Assembly (NCBI GenBank): GCA_002418005.1
Contig: DIDF01000063.1
Span: forward strand, 1-60,695
Reading direction: 5' to 3'
DNA: 60,695 bases
Source of the DNA: Lactobacillaceae bacterium UBA5807
GTDB taxonomy: Bacteria; Bacillota; Bacilli; Lactobacillales; Lactobacillaceae
Of this stretch, positions 51,905 through 60,695 are shown in pieces (position 1 is the first letter of the stretch; each line of letters starts with the position of its first letter). Under the pieces are notes generated by a model. The model was not told the origin of the DNA and did no database searches. It was given only the letters and a program-made list of their open reading frames with translations. The position numbers and the translations under genes were made by a program.

Positions 51905-54259
51905 CTACTTCTTTTCCTTATAAACCTGCCTCGGTCGGCTGCCGTCTTGGGGGCCGATTATTCCCGACTTTTGCAGATCATCTATCAACCTGGCTGCTCG
52001 GTTATAGCCAATTCGAAAATGTCTTTGCAGAAGTGATGTACTTGCCTTTTGCTGATCAACCACAAAATCGATTGCATCACCAAACAACTCATCTTCCGAA
52101 TTTTTCTTATCCTCTTCTTTGATTTCCTCATCGGAAACAACCATCGACTCGTCATAGTCCGCTGTCTGCTGGTCAGTTATAAACTTAACTACCGATTGAA
52201 CATCTTTGTCAGAAATAAAGGCGCCTTGGACTCTAATCGGCGTGTTTCGATCGATGGGCAAGAACAGCATATCACCTCGACCTAACAGCTTTTCAGCACC
52301 ATTTGAATCAATAATTGTCCTTGAATCTGTCCCACTAGAAACAGCAAAGGCAATTCTGGAAGGAACATTTGCTTTGATTAATCCAGTGATAACATCAACT
52401 GATGGCCGTTGAGTTGCCAAGATCATATGAATCCCAGCAGCTCTTCCCATCTGAGCCAATCTGATAATTGCCGCTTCAACGTCATTGGAAACTGTCATCA
52501 TCAAATCTGATAATTCGTCAACAATAACCACAATGTAGGGCAAAGGTTGAATCTTAACATCATTTGTTTTGTTGTTTTTAGCAGCAAACTCATTAAAAGT
52601 ACTAATCTTTCGCTGCCCATACTTTGCGAATAATTCATAGCGTTTTTCCATTTCAGAAACCACTTTTTGAAGTGCTCTAGCCGCTTTTTTAGGTTGAGAA
52701 ACAACTGGGCTTAACAAATGAGGGATTCCGTTGTATACGCCAAGTTCCACTTTCTTTGGGTCTATCAGCATTAATTTTACTTGACTAGGTTTAGCATCCA
52801 TCAAAATACTGGTAATGATGACGTTAATTGCAACAGATTTACCACTACCAGTGGATCCAGCAATCAACAAGTGGGGCATTTTGGTTAAATCAGCAGTGAT
52901 TACCTTACCATTAACGTCTTTTCCTAAGGGAACTGTTAAAACATGACCCTTAATGTCAGGCCGAGATTGAATGACATCTTTAAACGAAACTGTTGCAACT
53001 TCTTTGTTAGGGACTTCAATGCCGATCAGAGATTTTCCTGGGATTGGTGCTTCTATTCTGATATCCTTTGCAGCTAAGGCTAAAGCAATATCGTCGGCTA
53101 GGTTAACGATCCGAGAAACTTTGACTCCAATCGCTGGATGAAGTTCATATTTTGTGACTGATGGGCCAAGGCTGACATGTTTAATTTCGGCTTTTACGCC
53201 AAAACTATCCAAAGTGCGTTGCAAAATTTTGGCGTTTTTATCAATCGACTTTAAATCAGCAGACTGGTCATGGTGCCCAATTTCAGTCAACAAATCTGGC
53301 CCGGGAAGCTTATAGTTGGAATCCTCTTGAACATCTTTAAAAGCTTCAGTTTCTGGCTCCTCATCCTTAGTATCCTCAGGGGTATTTTTCTTTGGAGGAT
53401 TTGCAGATTTCTGAGGGGAACTTGAAACTGGCATTCCAGAAATTGTAATATCATGGCCGGAAATTTTAGGATGGGGTTCAGTTTCAGAAGCTTCAGTATC
53501 TTTTGGAGTCGTCTTTACCTCATCATCTTCTGAAATCTGAGGTTGGTTATCAGGCTCGAACAATCCATCTTCACTATGTGTTTTGACTTGTGAAACTGTT
53601 TTACCGGTCTTAGCAAAGATTTTCTTGGTACCCACAATCATATTTTTGAAAAAACCAAAGAACTTGCTTGCAGAAATATTGAAGAAAACAAAGATGCCGA
53701 TAAGGCCAATCAATGTTGCAACGATTCCAGATCCAATAACTCCACTAAACTTATTCAATCCCTGAAATATTGCCGCACTGATCATTCCACCACCAATATC
53801 AGAATCAACGTTGCTAGATGCAAAGTCTTCACTCAACCTTTGCCAATTGATGCCCACAAATTGGATTGGACTGCCACTTTCAACATATTCAAGCATTGAC
53901 ATCCAAATCAGAATACCTAATAAGAACAAGAGACCACCCCAAAAATACCTTCTAGGCATTTTAGGAAATCTGGCAAGTCCCGTTAACCAAATCCCGGCAA
54001 TTACTGCGGCAATCAAGCCCAACAAGTACAAATCGCCACAGAAGAATTTGACGATATTAATGACAGCGACACCGACTATCCCAGCTTTAAACAGTCCAAG
54101 AAGGGAAAAAATAGTAATTAAAACCCCAAGAATATTAGCAGAATATTTTGACAAAAATCCGGGCTGGTTAGCTTTGCGCCTTTTTCTTTTCCTTCTGGTT
54201 GCTCGATTTTTAGTGATTTTCTTATAGGTCTTTTTTCTTGAAGTCTTCTTAGCTGCCAT
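51905..54259 (-). CDS. ftsK: DNA translocase FtsK/SpoIIIE
   Basis: Hexameric pump that clears chromosome dimers and DNA from the septum. 784 residues: basic N-terminus, four or five membrane helices (about 42-205), acidic Pro-rich linker (about 225-325), motor with Walker A GSTGSGKS (468-475), Walker B VIVDELSDLMM, and gamma winged helix (about 715-775). GGAGGG is before ATG 54259. Lactobacilli often have two such proteins. Confidence 0.95.
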   Translation of the reverse strand: MAAKKTSRKKTYKKITKNRATRRKRKRRKANQPGFLSKYSANILGVLITIFSLLGLFKAGIVGVAVINIVKFFCGDLYLLGLIAAVIAGIWLTGLARFPKMPRRYFWGGLLFLLGILIWMSMLEYVESGSPIQFVGINWQRLSEDFASSNVDSDIGGGMISAAIFQGLNKFSGVIGSGIVATLIGLIGIFVFFNISASKFFGFFKNMIVGTKKIFAKTGKTVSQVKTHSEDGLFEPDNQPQISEDDEVKTTPKDTEASETEPHPKISGHDITISGMPVSSSPQKSANPPKKNTPEDTKDEEPETEAFKDVQEDSNYKLPGPDLLTEIGHHDQSADLKSIDKNAKILQRTLDSFGVKAEIKHVSLGPSVTKYELHPAIGVKVSRIVNLADDIALALAAKDIRIEAPIPGKSLIGIEVPNKEVATVSFKDVIQSRPDIKGHVLTVPLGKDVNGKVITADLTKMPHLLIAGSTGSGKSVAINVIITSILMDAKPSQVKLMLIDPKKVELGVYNGIPHLLSPVVSQPKKAARALQKVVSEMEKRYELFAKYGQRKISTFNEFAAKNNKTNDVKIQPLPYIVVIVDELSDLMMTVSNDVEAAIIRLAQMGRAAGIHMILATQRPSVDVITGLIKANVPSRIAFAVSSGTDSRTIIDSNGAEKLLGRGDMLFLPIDRNTPIRVQGAFISDKDVQSVVKFITDQQTADYDESMVVSDEEIKEEDKKNSEDELFGDAIDFVVDQQKASTSLLQRHFRIGYNRAARLIDDLQKSGIIGPQDGSRPRQVYKEKK

Positions 54260-54291
54260 TTAAATCCCTCCTTTCTTAAAAGTCTTTTCAT

Positions 54292-54804
54292 TTATTTTAA
54301 TTTGTCATGGGGATATAAATGAGTCCGATCCAAATGATTAAAACTTTGCTGTCTCAAGACTTCATAAATAACGATCGCACAACTATTTGACAGATTCAAT
54401 GCGCGAATATGCTCATCATCTTGGGGAATTCTAATAGCTTTTTCTGGATTCTTTCTCATAAACGGTTCAGGTAGGCCAGTCGTTTCTTTGCCAAACAAGA
54501 GGTAGTAATCCTTTGAGGAATCAGAATAATCAGGATCAGTGTAATCTTGTTTAGCAAACTTAGAAACTAAGAATAAATTTTTGGGATCCTTTACGGTTTT
54601 TAAAAATGCAGGTAAATTCTTGTGGTAATTAATTTGCACCTTATCCCAGTAGTCTAGCCCTGCTCGTTTTAAATGACTGTCATCAATACTAAATCCTAAT
54701 GGTTCAATTAAATCAAGAATAGTATCAGTCCCGGCACAAGTGCGGGCAATATTTCCAGTATTTGAGGGCATCAAAGGTTCAAACAAAACAATATGATTTG
54801 CCAT
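54292..54804 (-). CDS. trmL: tRNA (cytidine(34)-2'-O)-methyltransferase
   Basis: SPOUT methyltransferase for the wobble base of tRNA-Leu. 170 residues: NTGNIARTC motif 1, LLFGKETTGLP motif 2, IRIPQ...IRALNLSNSCAIVIYE motif 3. GGAGGAG precedes ATG 54804. Separate transcription unit between terminators. Confidence 0.92.
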   Translation of the reverse strand: MANHIVLFEPLMPSNTGNIARTCAGTDTILDLIEPLGFSIDDSHLKRAGLDYWDKVQINYHKNLPAFLKTVKDPKNLFLVSKFAKQDYTDPDYSDSSKDYYLLFGKETTGLPEPFMRKNPEKAIRIPQDDEHIRALNLSNSCAIVIYEVLRQQSFNHLDRTHLYPHDKLK

Positions 54805-54886
54805 TTTTTAACTCCTCCTCGAAATTCTTTCACAAAGGCCTTTATTATATCATAAATGCCTGATTCACCTTTTTTGTAACAGAAAA

Positions 54887-54908
54887 AACTGAGCAGATCT
54901 GCTCAGTT
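54887..54908 (-). terminator. Terminator after rluD
   Basis: 22-nt perfect palindrome with arms AACTGAGCAGA and TCTGCTCAGTT, then T-run on the minus strand. It closes the small-RelA-nadK-rluD operon. Confidence 0.9.
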
Positions 54909-55806
54909 AAAATAGCAAAGAATTATTTTTTATGAAAGTAAGCATATCTTTAGGCACTGGAGCGTGAACTTTAACCATCCTATTTGAAAAAGGATTAAAG
55001 AACTGGACAAACTCACAATGCAAAGCTTGTCGGCTTAATTGAGAATTGCCGGGATTATAAAGCCAGTCACCAATCAATGGATGACCAAATTCTTTCATAT
55101 GCACTCTAATTTGATGAGTTCGCCCAGTATGAAGCTGAACCTTAATTAAAGTAGAGTCCTTCATATTCTTGATGACCCAGCCTTCAGTATCAGACATTTT
55201 GCCTGAATCAGTGACCACTCTTTTAACTAGCGAGTCATCAGCCCTCCCAATTGGCAAAAAGATTTCGAAATGCCGAGTCTTAATGATTCCACTAGTTATT
55301 GCATAATACATCTTTTTGATAGATTTGTCTTTAAGCTGCTTATCTAAAATTGAATGAGCTAAGTGATGCTTGGCAAACAATACAATGCCACTTGTTCCTT
55401 TATCAAGTCTAGTGACAATATGAATCCTTTGATTGGTATAACCTTGCTGCTTATAATAACCCTTAACCCGGTTTACCAAAGAATCATCTAAAGGATCATG
55501 GCCTGGCACAGAAGCAACTCCAGCTGGCTTATTAACTACCAAAAAATTAGGGTCTTCAAACAAGATGTTGATCGGAACATTTGAAACACCTACGCTTTTA
55601 TTCTCTGGTTCCGGTGGCAAAATTAATTTTACAGCATCCCCATAATTTATCTTTCGATTTACAAGGGACTCTTGTCCGTTAACAAGGGTATGCCCACCAT
55701 GAAATTTTATTTTCTTTAATAGTGTCCTTGTTACGCCAAACCCCATAATAAAGGTCCGCACCTTAATTGGAAAATCTCCTTTGTAGATCCAATTAAATTC
55801 TGTCAT
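54907..55806 (-). CDS. RluD/RluA-family pseudouridine synthase
   Basis: 299 residues from ATG 55806 (MTEFNWIYKGD), GAGG 9 nt upstream inside the nadK end. S4-like N-terminal region (about 16-62), catalytic D135 in VTRLDKGTSG. Target (23S rRNA or tRNA) not certain from sequence. The nadK-rlu pairing is typical for Firmicutes (yjbO). Confidence 0.9.
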   Translation of the reverse strand: MTEFNWIYKGDFPIKVRTFIMGFGVTRTLLKKIKFHGGHTLVNGQESLVNRKINYGDAVKLILPPEPENKSVGVSNVPINILFEDPNFLVVNKPAGVASVPGHDPLDDSLVNRVKGYYKQQGYTNQRIHIVTRLDKGTSGIVLFAKHHLAHSILDKQLKDKSIKKMYYAITSGIIKTRHFEIFLPIGRADDSLVKRVVTDSGKMSDTEGWVIKNMKDSTLIKVQLHTGRTHQIRVHMKEFGHPLIGDWLYNPGNSQLSRQALHCEFVQFFNPFSNRMVKVHAPVPKDMLTFIKNNSLLF

Positions 55807-55807
55807 C

Positions 55808-56611
55808 TTAATCAACCTCATTGATAAAGGAGTTTGCTACTCGTTGCCAGAACTGAGTATGACGATACTGAGCAAAAGCCAATTTGCGCTTTGAAATCCT
55901 ATATTCAACTGATTCGACAACCCTTGTAGATAGATCTTGTTGGTCACAGGTAAGAATTGTTTTGTGAGTCGTCTTTGGAGCAATTTTGACCCATTCATCC
56001 GGAGCAATGATCAGCGGTGAGCCCAAAGTCCTAAATACCCGATTATTAATGGAAGATATTTCAGCAATTTGAATTGCACTCAGCGAAGGATTGATGATTG
56101 CTCCACCAACGGATTTATTGTAAGCAGTCGATCCACTAGGGGTGGACACACAAAGGCCATCACCTCGAAAACTTTCAAAAAATTGGTTTTTAATATAAAC
56201 ATCAGCAACCATTGAACCGCTGATCTGTTTGATCGTGGATTCATTTAATGCTAATCCATAATCCGAAGGTGAACTTCCGGAATAGTTAACTTTAATGTCT
56301 AACAGTGGATAAGTAACACTTTGACCATTGTCATGTTCAAGACTGTCAACAAGTTGTTTAACTTCATAGTCCCGCCAATCCGTGTAGAACCCTAAGTGAC
56401 CAGTGTGGATACCAACCATTCTAATTTTGTCACTAATATCTTGATAGTGATGAAACGCAGACAAAAGAGTGCCATCTCCGCCAACGGAAATAACAATTTC
56501 AGGATTTAATCCATCGATACTTAATTTATCAGATTGATCGATCCCTTTTTTTAACGAAGAAGCAACTTCCAAAGAAGATTCTCCATTATTACTATATATT
56601 GCAACTTTCAT
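55808..56611 (-). CDS. nadK: NAD kinase
   Basis: ATP + NAD to NADP. 267 residues: GGDGTLL (44-50), TPSGSTAYNKSVGGAI and NE motif LALNESTIK. Starts 12 nt after the pyrophosphokinase stop. Single polypeptide, no fusion. Confidence 0.95.
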   Translation of the reverse strand: MKVAIYSNNGESSLEVASSLKKGIDQSDKLSIDGLNPEIVISVGGDGTLLSAFHHYQDISDKIRMVGIHTGHLGFYTDWRDYEVKQLVDSLEHDNGQSVTYPLLDIKVNYSGSSPSDYGLALNESTIKQISGSMVADVYIKNQFFESFRGDGLCVSTPSGSTAYNKSVGGAIINPSLSAIQIAEISSINNRVFRTLGSPLIIAPDEWVKIAPKTTHKTILTCDQQDLSTRVVESVEYRISKRKLAFAQYRHTQFWQRVANSFINEVD

Positions 56612-56623
56612 GAAATGGCTTCC

Positions 56624-57253
56624 TTAGTCATCAGGTTTGTGATTGTCACTGGTCTTTTTATTTGTATCATTTAACTCATCACGAATTTCAGACATCTCTT
56701 CATCAAGCCTAAAGGCCGCTTCTGCAGCACTTTCCAATCTTGTTGCTAGGTAATCTGGAAATTCACCCTGATATTTATAATTCAAAGAATGTTCAACAGT
56801 AGCCCAAAAATTCATAGCTAGCGTTCTAACCTGGATTTCGGCCAGAATCTTTTTTTCGCCACCCAACATTTGAACTGGGTATTCAAAAATAATATGATAA
56901 GAACGATAACCACTAGGCTTTTTATTATGAACATAGTCCCTTTCTTCAAGGATATTAATATCCGTTCTTTTTCTTAAAAGATCAACAACTTGATAAATAT
57001 CTTCAACAAATCGACACATAATCCTTAATCCGGCAATATCTTCCATATCCTCTTCCAATCGATCTTCTGAGATATGACGCCGAACCATTTTTTCTTTTAT
57101 ACTATCAACAGGTTTTACCCGCCCTGTAACGAATTCAATTGGGGACTGACCGTCTTCTTTTAAAAATTCAGCCCGAATTCCTCTAAGTTTTACTTTTAAT
57201 TCGTCAACAGCTTGTTTGTACGGAATCAAAAATTTATCCCAATCTTCAACCAA
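56624..57253 (-). CDS. Small alarmone synthetase-like GTP pyrophosphokinase (YjbM/RelQ type)
   Basis: 209 residues from TTG 57253 (MVEDWDKFLIPYKQ). AGGAAG lies 8 nt upstream, while GTG 57262 sits inside it. RelA/SpoT synthetase domain only, no HD hydrolase: SPIEFVTGRVKPVDSI, DIAGLRIMC (Mg/ATP Asp), HNKKPSGYRSYHI and EIQVRT. Position upstream of nadK and rluD matches yjbM. Makes (p)ppGpp under stress. Confidence 0.93.
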   Translation of the reverse strand: MVEDWDKFLIPYKQAVDELKVKLRGIRAEFLKEDGQSPIEFVTGRVKPVDSIKEKMVRRHISEDRLEEDMEDIAGLRIMCRFVEDIYQVVDLLRKRTDINILEERDYVHNKKPSGYRSYHIIFEYPVQMLGGEKKILAEIQVRTLAMNFWATVEHSLNYKYQGEFPDYLATRLESAAEAAFRLDEEMSEIRDELNDTNKKTSDNHKPDD

Positions 57254-57309
57254 GCCTAACACTTCCTATCTTACAAAACGATAACTCTAAAAAAGAAAAT
57301 CGCATTACT

Positions 57310-57333
57310 TTATATAACATTAACGTTATATAA
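57310..57333. promoter_or_regulatory. Palindrome in the divergent yjbM-spxH gap
   Basis: Perfect 9-bp arms TTATATAAC (57310-57318) and GTTATATAA (57325-57333). The 271-nt gap also holds AACGAG-C-CTCGTT near 57370-57385. The two genes are divergent; the palindrome lies 57 nt upstream of the small alarmone synthetase start and could be an operator or part of its promoter. Confidence 0.5.
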
Positions 57334-57524
57334 TTGGTTGCTGTTATGCATAGCCACACAATTTTAACGAGCCTCGTTTATTTTAACATATATTGTCCAT
57401 ACGAAAAAATTCAGTAAACACACGGTCCAAACAAAAAATTTGTTTTTAATTCTAAAGCTGTTATTCTAGTAGAAGACATGTGAAGATATCGTTAATTGAG
57501 GGATTTTATTTATGGAGGATACAT

Positions 57525-58136
57525 ATGGTCTTAGAAATTTATTTATTTGTCGACCCAATGAAAAAACACAGCCTTTCGGCAGAAGAGTCGATTGAAAAGA
57601 TTTCTAAAAAGTTGAATATTAATTGTTCGGTTAACTTTATTCCGATGCTTAATTTAAGAGCATTAAACGATTGTAAAAAAAGGTTAAAAATTAGTAGTAG
57701 CATCCCTTACGATGTGGTTTTGGATTATAAAGCAGCCTCATTTCAAGGCAAAAAGATTGGCCGCGAGTTTTTGATGAATCTCCAAAACCGACTGTTTAAT
57801 GCAAAGCAAAATTATTGTGACCAATTAGTTTTACAAGTTGCAAAACAAATCGGCTTAGATTTAGACATGTTCGTTGATGACCGTCGTTCCGACCTTGCTA
57901 TGAAGATTTTTCAATCTGATCAAAGAATTATTCATCGAATGAAAGTTACTCAGCCAGAAAGCGCGGTTATCTTTAACTCAGCAGTTGAAAAAAGTGGCTT
58001 ATTAATTAGAAATTTTGATTATCCGTCATTGCTTCATTTCTGTCAAAGAAGTCTTAAATCCGTCAATCATTTTGAAAATCTGACCCAGCAAAATAAGGCT
58101 GCTTGTAATGTTTCGAAGATTAGTGTTTTATTCTAA
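57525..58136 (+). CDS. spxH: SpxH/YjbH family adaptor protein (DsbA-like fold)
   Basis: In Bacillus it binds Spx and promotes its degradation by ClpXP. 203 residues from ATG 57525 (MVLEIYLFVDP); GGAGG lies 6 nt upstream, and reading from 57480 is not supported. The thioredoxin-like first strand LEIYLFVDP is clear, but no CxxC follows it (KKHSLSAEES), so redox sensing as in Bacillus is unlikely. Alone on the plus strand between the alarmone synthetase and pepF. Confidence 0.82.
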   Translation: MVLEIYLFVDPMKKHSLSAEESIEKISKKLNINCSVNFIPMLNLRALNDCKKRLKISSSIPYDVVLDYKAASFQGKKIGREFLMNLQNRLFNAKQNYCDQLVLQVAKQIGLDLDMFVDDRRSDLAMKIFQSDQRIIHRMKVTQPESAVIFNSAVEKSGLLIRNFDYPSLLHFCQRSLKSVNHFENLTQQNKAACNVSKISVLF

Positions 58137-58162
58137 AGTTAACTTTTTAAATAAAAATAGCC

Positions 58163-58203
58163 AAAACGAGTGTCTCAGAAATTTTCCGAGACACTCGTTT
58201 TTT
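58163..58203. terminator. Bidirectional terminator between spxH and pepF
   Basis: Arms AAAACGAGTGTCTC and GAGACACTCGTTTT with a loop of 11 nt and T-runs on both strands, serving the convergent spxH and pepF. Confidence 0.93.
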
Positions 58204-58210
58204 CATCAAT

Positions 58211-60010
58211 TTAAAACAATGATTCAAATTCATCCAGTCGTTTTTCAAAAATGCTAAAGGCTGTTTCTAAATAATCCGTTGTTGTCATGTCTACTCCGGC
58301 CTTTTTCATAATATTGATGGGAGTATCAGAACTTCCCGCCTTTAAAAAGCTAAAGTAGTTTTTCAAGTCATCATTGGTCCCATTAACAATTTTATTAGCT
58401 AACGTAGAAGCTGCCGCAAATCCGGTTGAATATTGATAAACATAAAAATCATAATAAAAGTGAGGAATTCTAGCCCATTCAAGAGCAATTTGTGGATCTG
58501 AAATAACTGCATCCCCATAATATTTTTGATTCAACTTTAAATAGTAATTATCAAGGAAGCCTGACGTCAAAGCAGTCCCTTCAGCGTCCTTTTGGTGGGC
58601 ATATTCCTCAAACTCCGCAAACTGAGCCTGACGGAATACTGTGCCCTTAAAGCCATCAAGGAAGTAATTGAGAATGTGCTTTTTCATATTTTTATCGTCT
58701 TGGTATTTATTAAGAAAATAATTTGTTAAAAGATTTTCATTTGTTGTCGAAGCAATTTCTGCAACAAAAATTGAATAATCTCCATACTGGTAAGGCTGAT
58801 TATGTTTAGTGTAATAGCTATGCATGCTGTGGCCAGTTTCATGAACTAAAGTATACAAATTGTCCAAATTATCTTTCCAGTTGAGTAAGATAAACGGATT
58901 CGTATCATAAGTACCTGAAGAATAACCACCAGTTCTTTTGTAACGATTTTCCACAACATCAATCCAGCGATTATTAAATTCTTCTTTAACATGAGAAATG
59001 TAGTCTTTGCCCATGACCCCCAAAGCATCAAGGGCAACTTCTTTGGCTTTGTCAAAAGTATACTTTGGTGCATCGTCTCCGACTAAAGAAGTATACATAT
59101 CATACATATGGAGTTTGGGAAGACCCAAAATCTTTTTTCTTAAAGCAACATAACGATGTAATAGATCTAAGTGTTCATTAACAACAGAAATCAAATTCTT
59201 GTAAACGGAAACTGGGACTTCATTGTCAGACAAAGCTGCTTGAAGTGCGGAATCAAAGTGCCAAGTTCTTGCCTCAAAATTATGATTTTTAATATTCGTT
59301 GTCAAAGTTGTTGCCAAAGTATTTTGAAACTGTTTATATACACTGTAAAGTTTTTCAAAAGCTTCTTTTCGAACATTTTGATTAGCAGATTCAAGTAATA
59401 TCCCATACACTCCCTGAGATAACTGAACTGAATTACCACTGTCATCCTTGACAATTGGAAAAGAAAGATCAGTTTCAGAAAGAACTTCAAAAGTTTTTTC
59501 GCCAGAATTAAAAATATCACTAGCCCCGGCAAAAATCTTTTCAACATCATCCGAAAGAATATGTTGCCGTTTTTCAAAAACAACATCATACATGCGTTGA
59601 TACTGAAGAAGTTTTGGTTCTGTTTGGTAAAATTGTTTCATTTTTTCTGCAGAAATGGTTAACAACTCCGGTTCAAACCATGCGGTAGCCGAACCAAATT
59701 TTGCCGCCAAACCTGATACTTTTGATAACATTGCTTGGTATTTATCGACACTTGTGTCACTATCATTCTTCAATTGGGCATAAACAAAAGCTTTTTCCAA
59801 TTTTCGGCTATTTTGTAAAACCTTCTCCGTCACAGACAGAAGTGATTTAGCATCTTTCATCGTCCCAGAAAGAGACTTTAAAGGTTTTATTTGTTCAAAA
59901 ACAGCTTTAAAATCCTCTTCAAAACCCTGATCAGATGGATAAATTGTGGTAAGATCCCACTTAAGATTATCGGGCACATCTTTTCTTAATGGTAATTTCT
60001 TTACGGCCAT
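58211..60010 (-). CDS. pepF: Oligoendopeptidase F
   Basis: Zinc endopeptidase of family M3B that cleaves 7-17-residue peptides in the cytoplasm. 599 residues. Zinc motif HETGH (390-394) followed by SMHSYY; C-terminal YxYxxG-like YQYSTGFAAA. AAGGAGG is before ATG 60010. Standard length. Confidence 0.95.
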   Translation of the reverse strand: MAVKKLPLRKDVPDNLKWDLTTIYPSDQGFEEDFKAVFEQIKPLKSLSGTMKDAKSLLSVTEKVLQNSRKLEKAFVYAQLKNDSDTSVDKYQAMLSKVSGLAAKFGSATAWFEPELLTISAEKMKQFYQTEPKLLQYQRMYDVVFEKRQHILSDDVEKIFAGASDIFNSGEKTFEVLSETDLSFPIVKDDSGNSVQLSQGVYGILLESANQNVRKEAFEKLYSVYKQFQNTLATTLTTNIKNHNFEARTWHFDSALQAALSDNEVPVSVYKNLISVVNEHLDLLHRYVALRKKILGLPKLHMYDMYTSLVGDDAPKYTFDKAKEVALDALGVMGKDYISHVKEEFNNRWIDVVENRYKRTGGYSSGTYDTNPFILLNWKDNLDNLYTLVHETGHSMHSYYTKHNQPYQYGDYSIFVAEIASTTNENLLTNYFLNKYQDDKNMKKHILNYFLDGFKGTVFRQAQFAEFEEYAHQKDAEGTALTSGFLDNYYLKLNQKYYGDAVISDPQIALEWARIPHFYYDFYVYQYSTGFAAASTLANKIVNGTNDDLKNYFSFLKAGSSDTPINIMKKAGVDMTTTDYLETAFSIFEKRLDEFESLF

Positions 60011-60044
60011 GGCATCCTCCTTGAGTTAAATTAACCCTAGCCTA

Positions 60045-60695
60045 TCACATTATTTGAATATTAGCCGCCAAATAATTTTGTTTGGAATAATAATCAGAGA
60101 ACCATTCGGGCTGTTTAATAACTTCAATTCCTTTCAAAGTATATTTGATGAGGTTATGTCTTTTAAGCAAGCTTAAAAAAGATCGAAATTCCTTTTTATA
60201 CAAAACGGAAAAATTCATCACTTGGGCAAATTCACATCCCAGTATTTTAAGTGAACTTTAATAAATAGTATTTAATGTGGAATCGGGAATAAATTTGCGG
60301 TTGGTTTCGAAGATTTGTAAGGTTAAAAAGACTCGCCAGTTCAAAATTGAGCCTTTAAAAATCGGTAATTTTTGCGAACAATTTTCATGGCAAAAAACTG
60401 GGCACCCAACCAATACCCGCCCTTTTTCATAACATTCAGTGACCAAATCAATATGCGTTGGTTGGCCTTTAGTAATACTTAACTGAATTCGCCAAAGCTG
60501 TTCGATAATTTTTCCAGGTTCAAATTTGACTGGCTGCAATTTTGAACTTTTTTTGGTATTTTTCAAAAAATCTCTCAGTTTATAAAGCGAGTTAAAGTAT
60601 TTTGTTGAGTATTGAATTTTACCGTATCCCTCATTGATCTGATACCTAAGGCAAAAAGTTTTTGTTTTTACAAGGGGCAAATTCTATAATTAATC
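60045..60695 (-). pseudogene. coiA: Broken competence-protein gene (CoiA-like)
   Basis: Reading minus, the frame is interrupted. From TTG 60680 it encodes 140 residues including VGCPVFCHENC and NWRVFLTLQIF, then meets TAA (60260-60258). Beyond it the same frame continues about 70 codons (…FAQVMNFSVLYKKEFRSFL) to TGA 60047-60045. Upstream of 60680 the frame has TAG and TAA within 12 nt; another frame reads LIIEFAPC there, suggesting a frameshift. In lactobacilli coiA precedes pepF, so position and the tail fit CoiA, the DNA-uptake-linked protein. The 5' part lies outside the window. Confidence 0.65.

Noticed and set aside
1..60695. CRISPR arrays, prophage, insertion sequences, tRNA or rRNA genes
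   Set aside because: None of the expected repeats, transposase or integrase motifs, or RNA signatures was found by eye on either strand.

Overview
The window looks like chromosomal core DNA of a low-GC Firmicute of the family Lactobacillaceae. Evidence for this is the gene order (division/cell-wall cluster mraZ to ileS; pepF-spxH-small RelA-nadK-rluD; rpoY-rnjA), the T-box leaders, strong AGGAGG-type ribosome binding sites, many TTG/GTG starts, and lactobacillus-type small proteins (DUF1831, DUF3397, DUF4044). A complete pyruvate dehydrogenase operon and a histidine operon are present. The genus cannot be fixed from the sequence; a Companilactobacillus-like organism is only a guess. Almost everything is on the minus strand. 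No transposase, integrase, phage gene, CRISPR array, rRNA or tRNA was seen.

Layout: 1-2.4 kb, 5' part of typA, an inositol-phosphatase-like gene and a UPF0223 gene. 2.5-7.4 kb, pdhA-pdhB-pdhC-lpd. 7.5-12.1 kb, plus-strand def, rpoY-rnjA and a lipid kinase, with one unknown membrane-anchored gene on the minus strand. 12.1-16.6 kb, a small unknown gene, ribokinase with its LacI-type regulator, and an aldo/keto reductase behind prs. 16.6-21.9 kb, recD2, a TPR protein, a histidine phosphatase and mnmA. 22-30.5 kb, hisZGBHAFIEC behind a histidine T-box, a PHP-type histidinol phosphatase and a branched-chain aminotransferase. 30.9-34.3 kb, iscS-type desulfurase with DUF1831, mtnN, a Nudix hydrolase and a divergent cold-shock protein. 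34.5-50.9 kb, the division/cell-wall cluster, ending in ileS with its own isoleucine T-box. 51-54.3 kb, DUF3397, DUF4044 and ftsK with a structured repeat at its 3' end. 54.3-60.7 kb, trmL, rluD, nadK, small GTP pyrophosphokinase, spxH, pepF and a broken coiA-like gene.

How the genes fit: ribokinase and Prs supply PRPP, the substrate of the HisG/HisZ enzyme. The his operon has every step except hisD (histidinol dehydrogenase), which in related operons lies between hisG and hisB. hisI also has no usable start codon at the place its ribosome binding site points to: the position reads TTA, explainable by one G-to-A change that turned a TTG start overlapping a TGA stop into TTA/TAA. The operon therefore looks as if it is being lost, or depends on a distant hisD and unusual translation.

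The least explained structure is the 51.69-51.90 kb element directly after ftsK: two 75-bp direct repeats, one of which folds with a partner arm into a hairpin of about 39 base pairs, with a related fragment near 34.34 kb.
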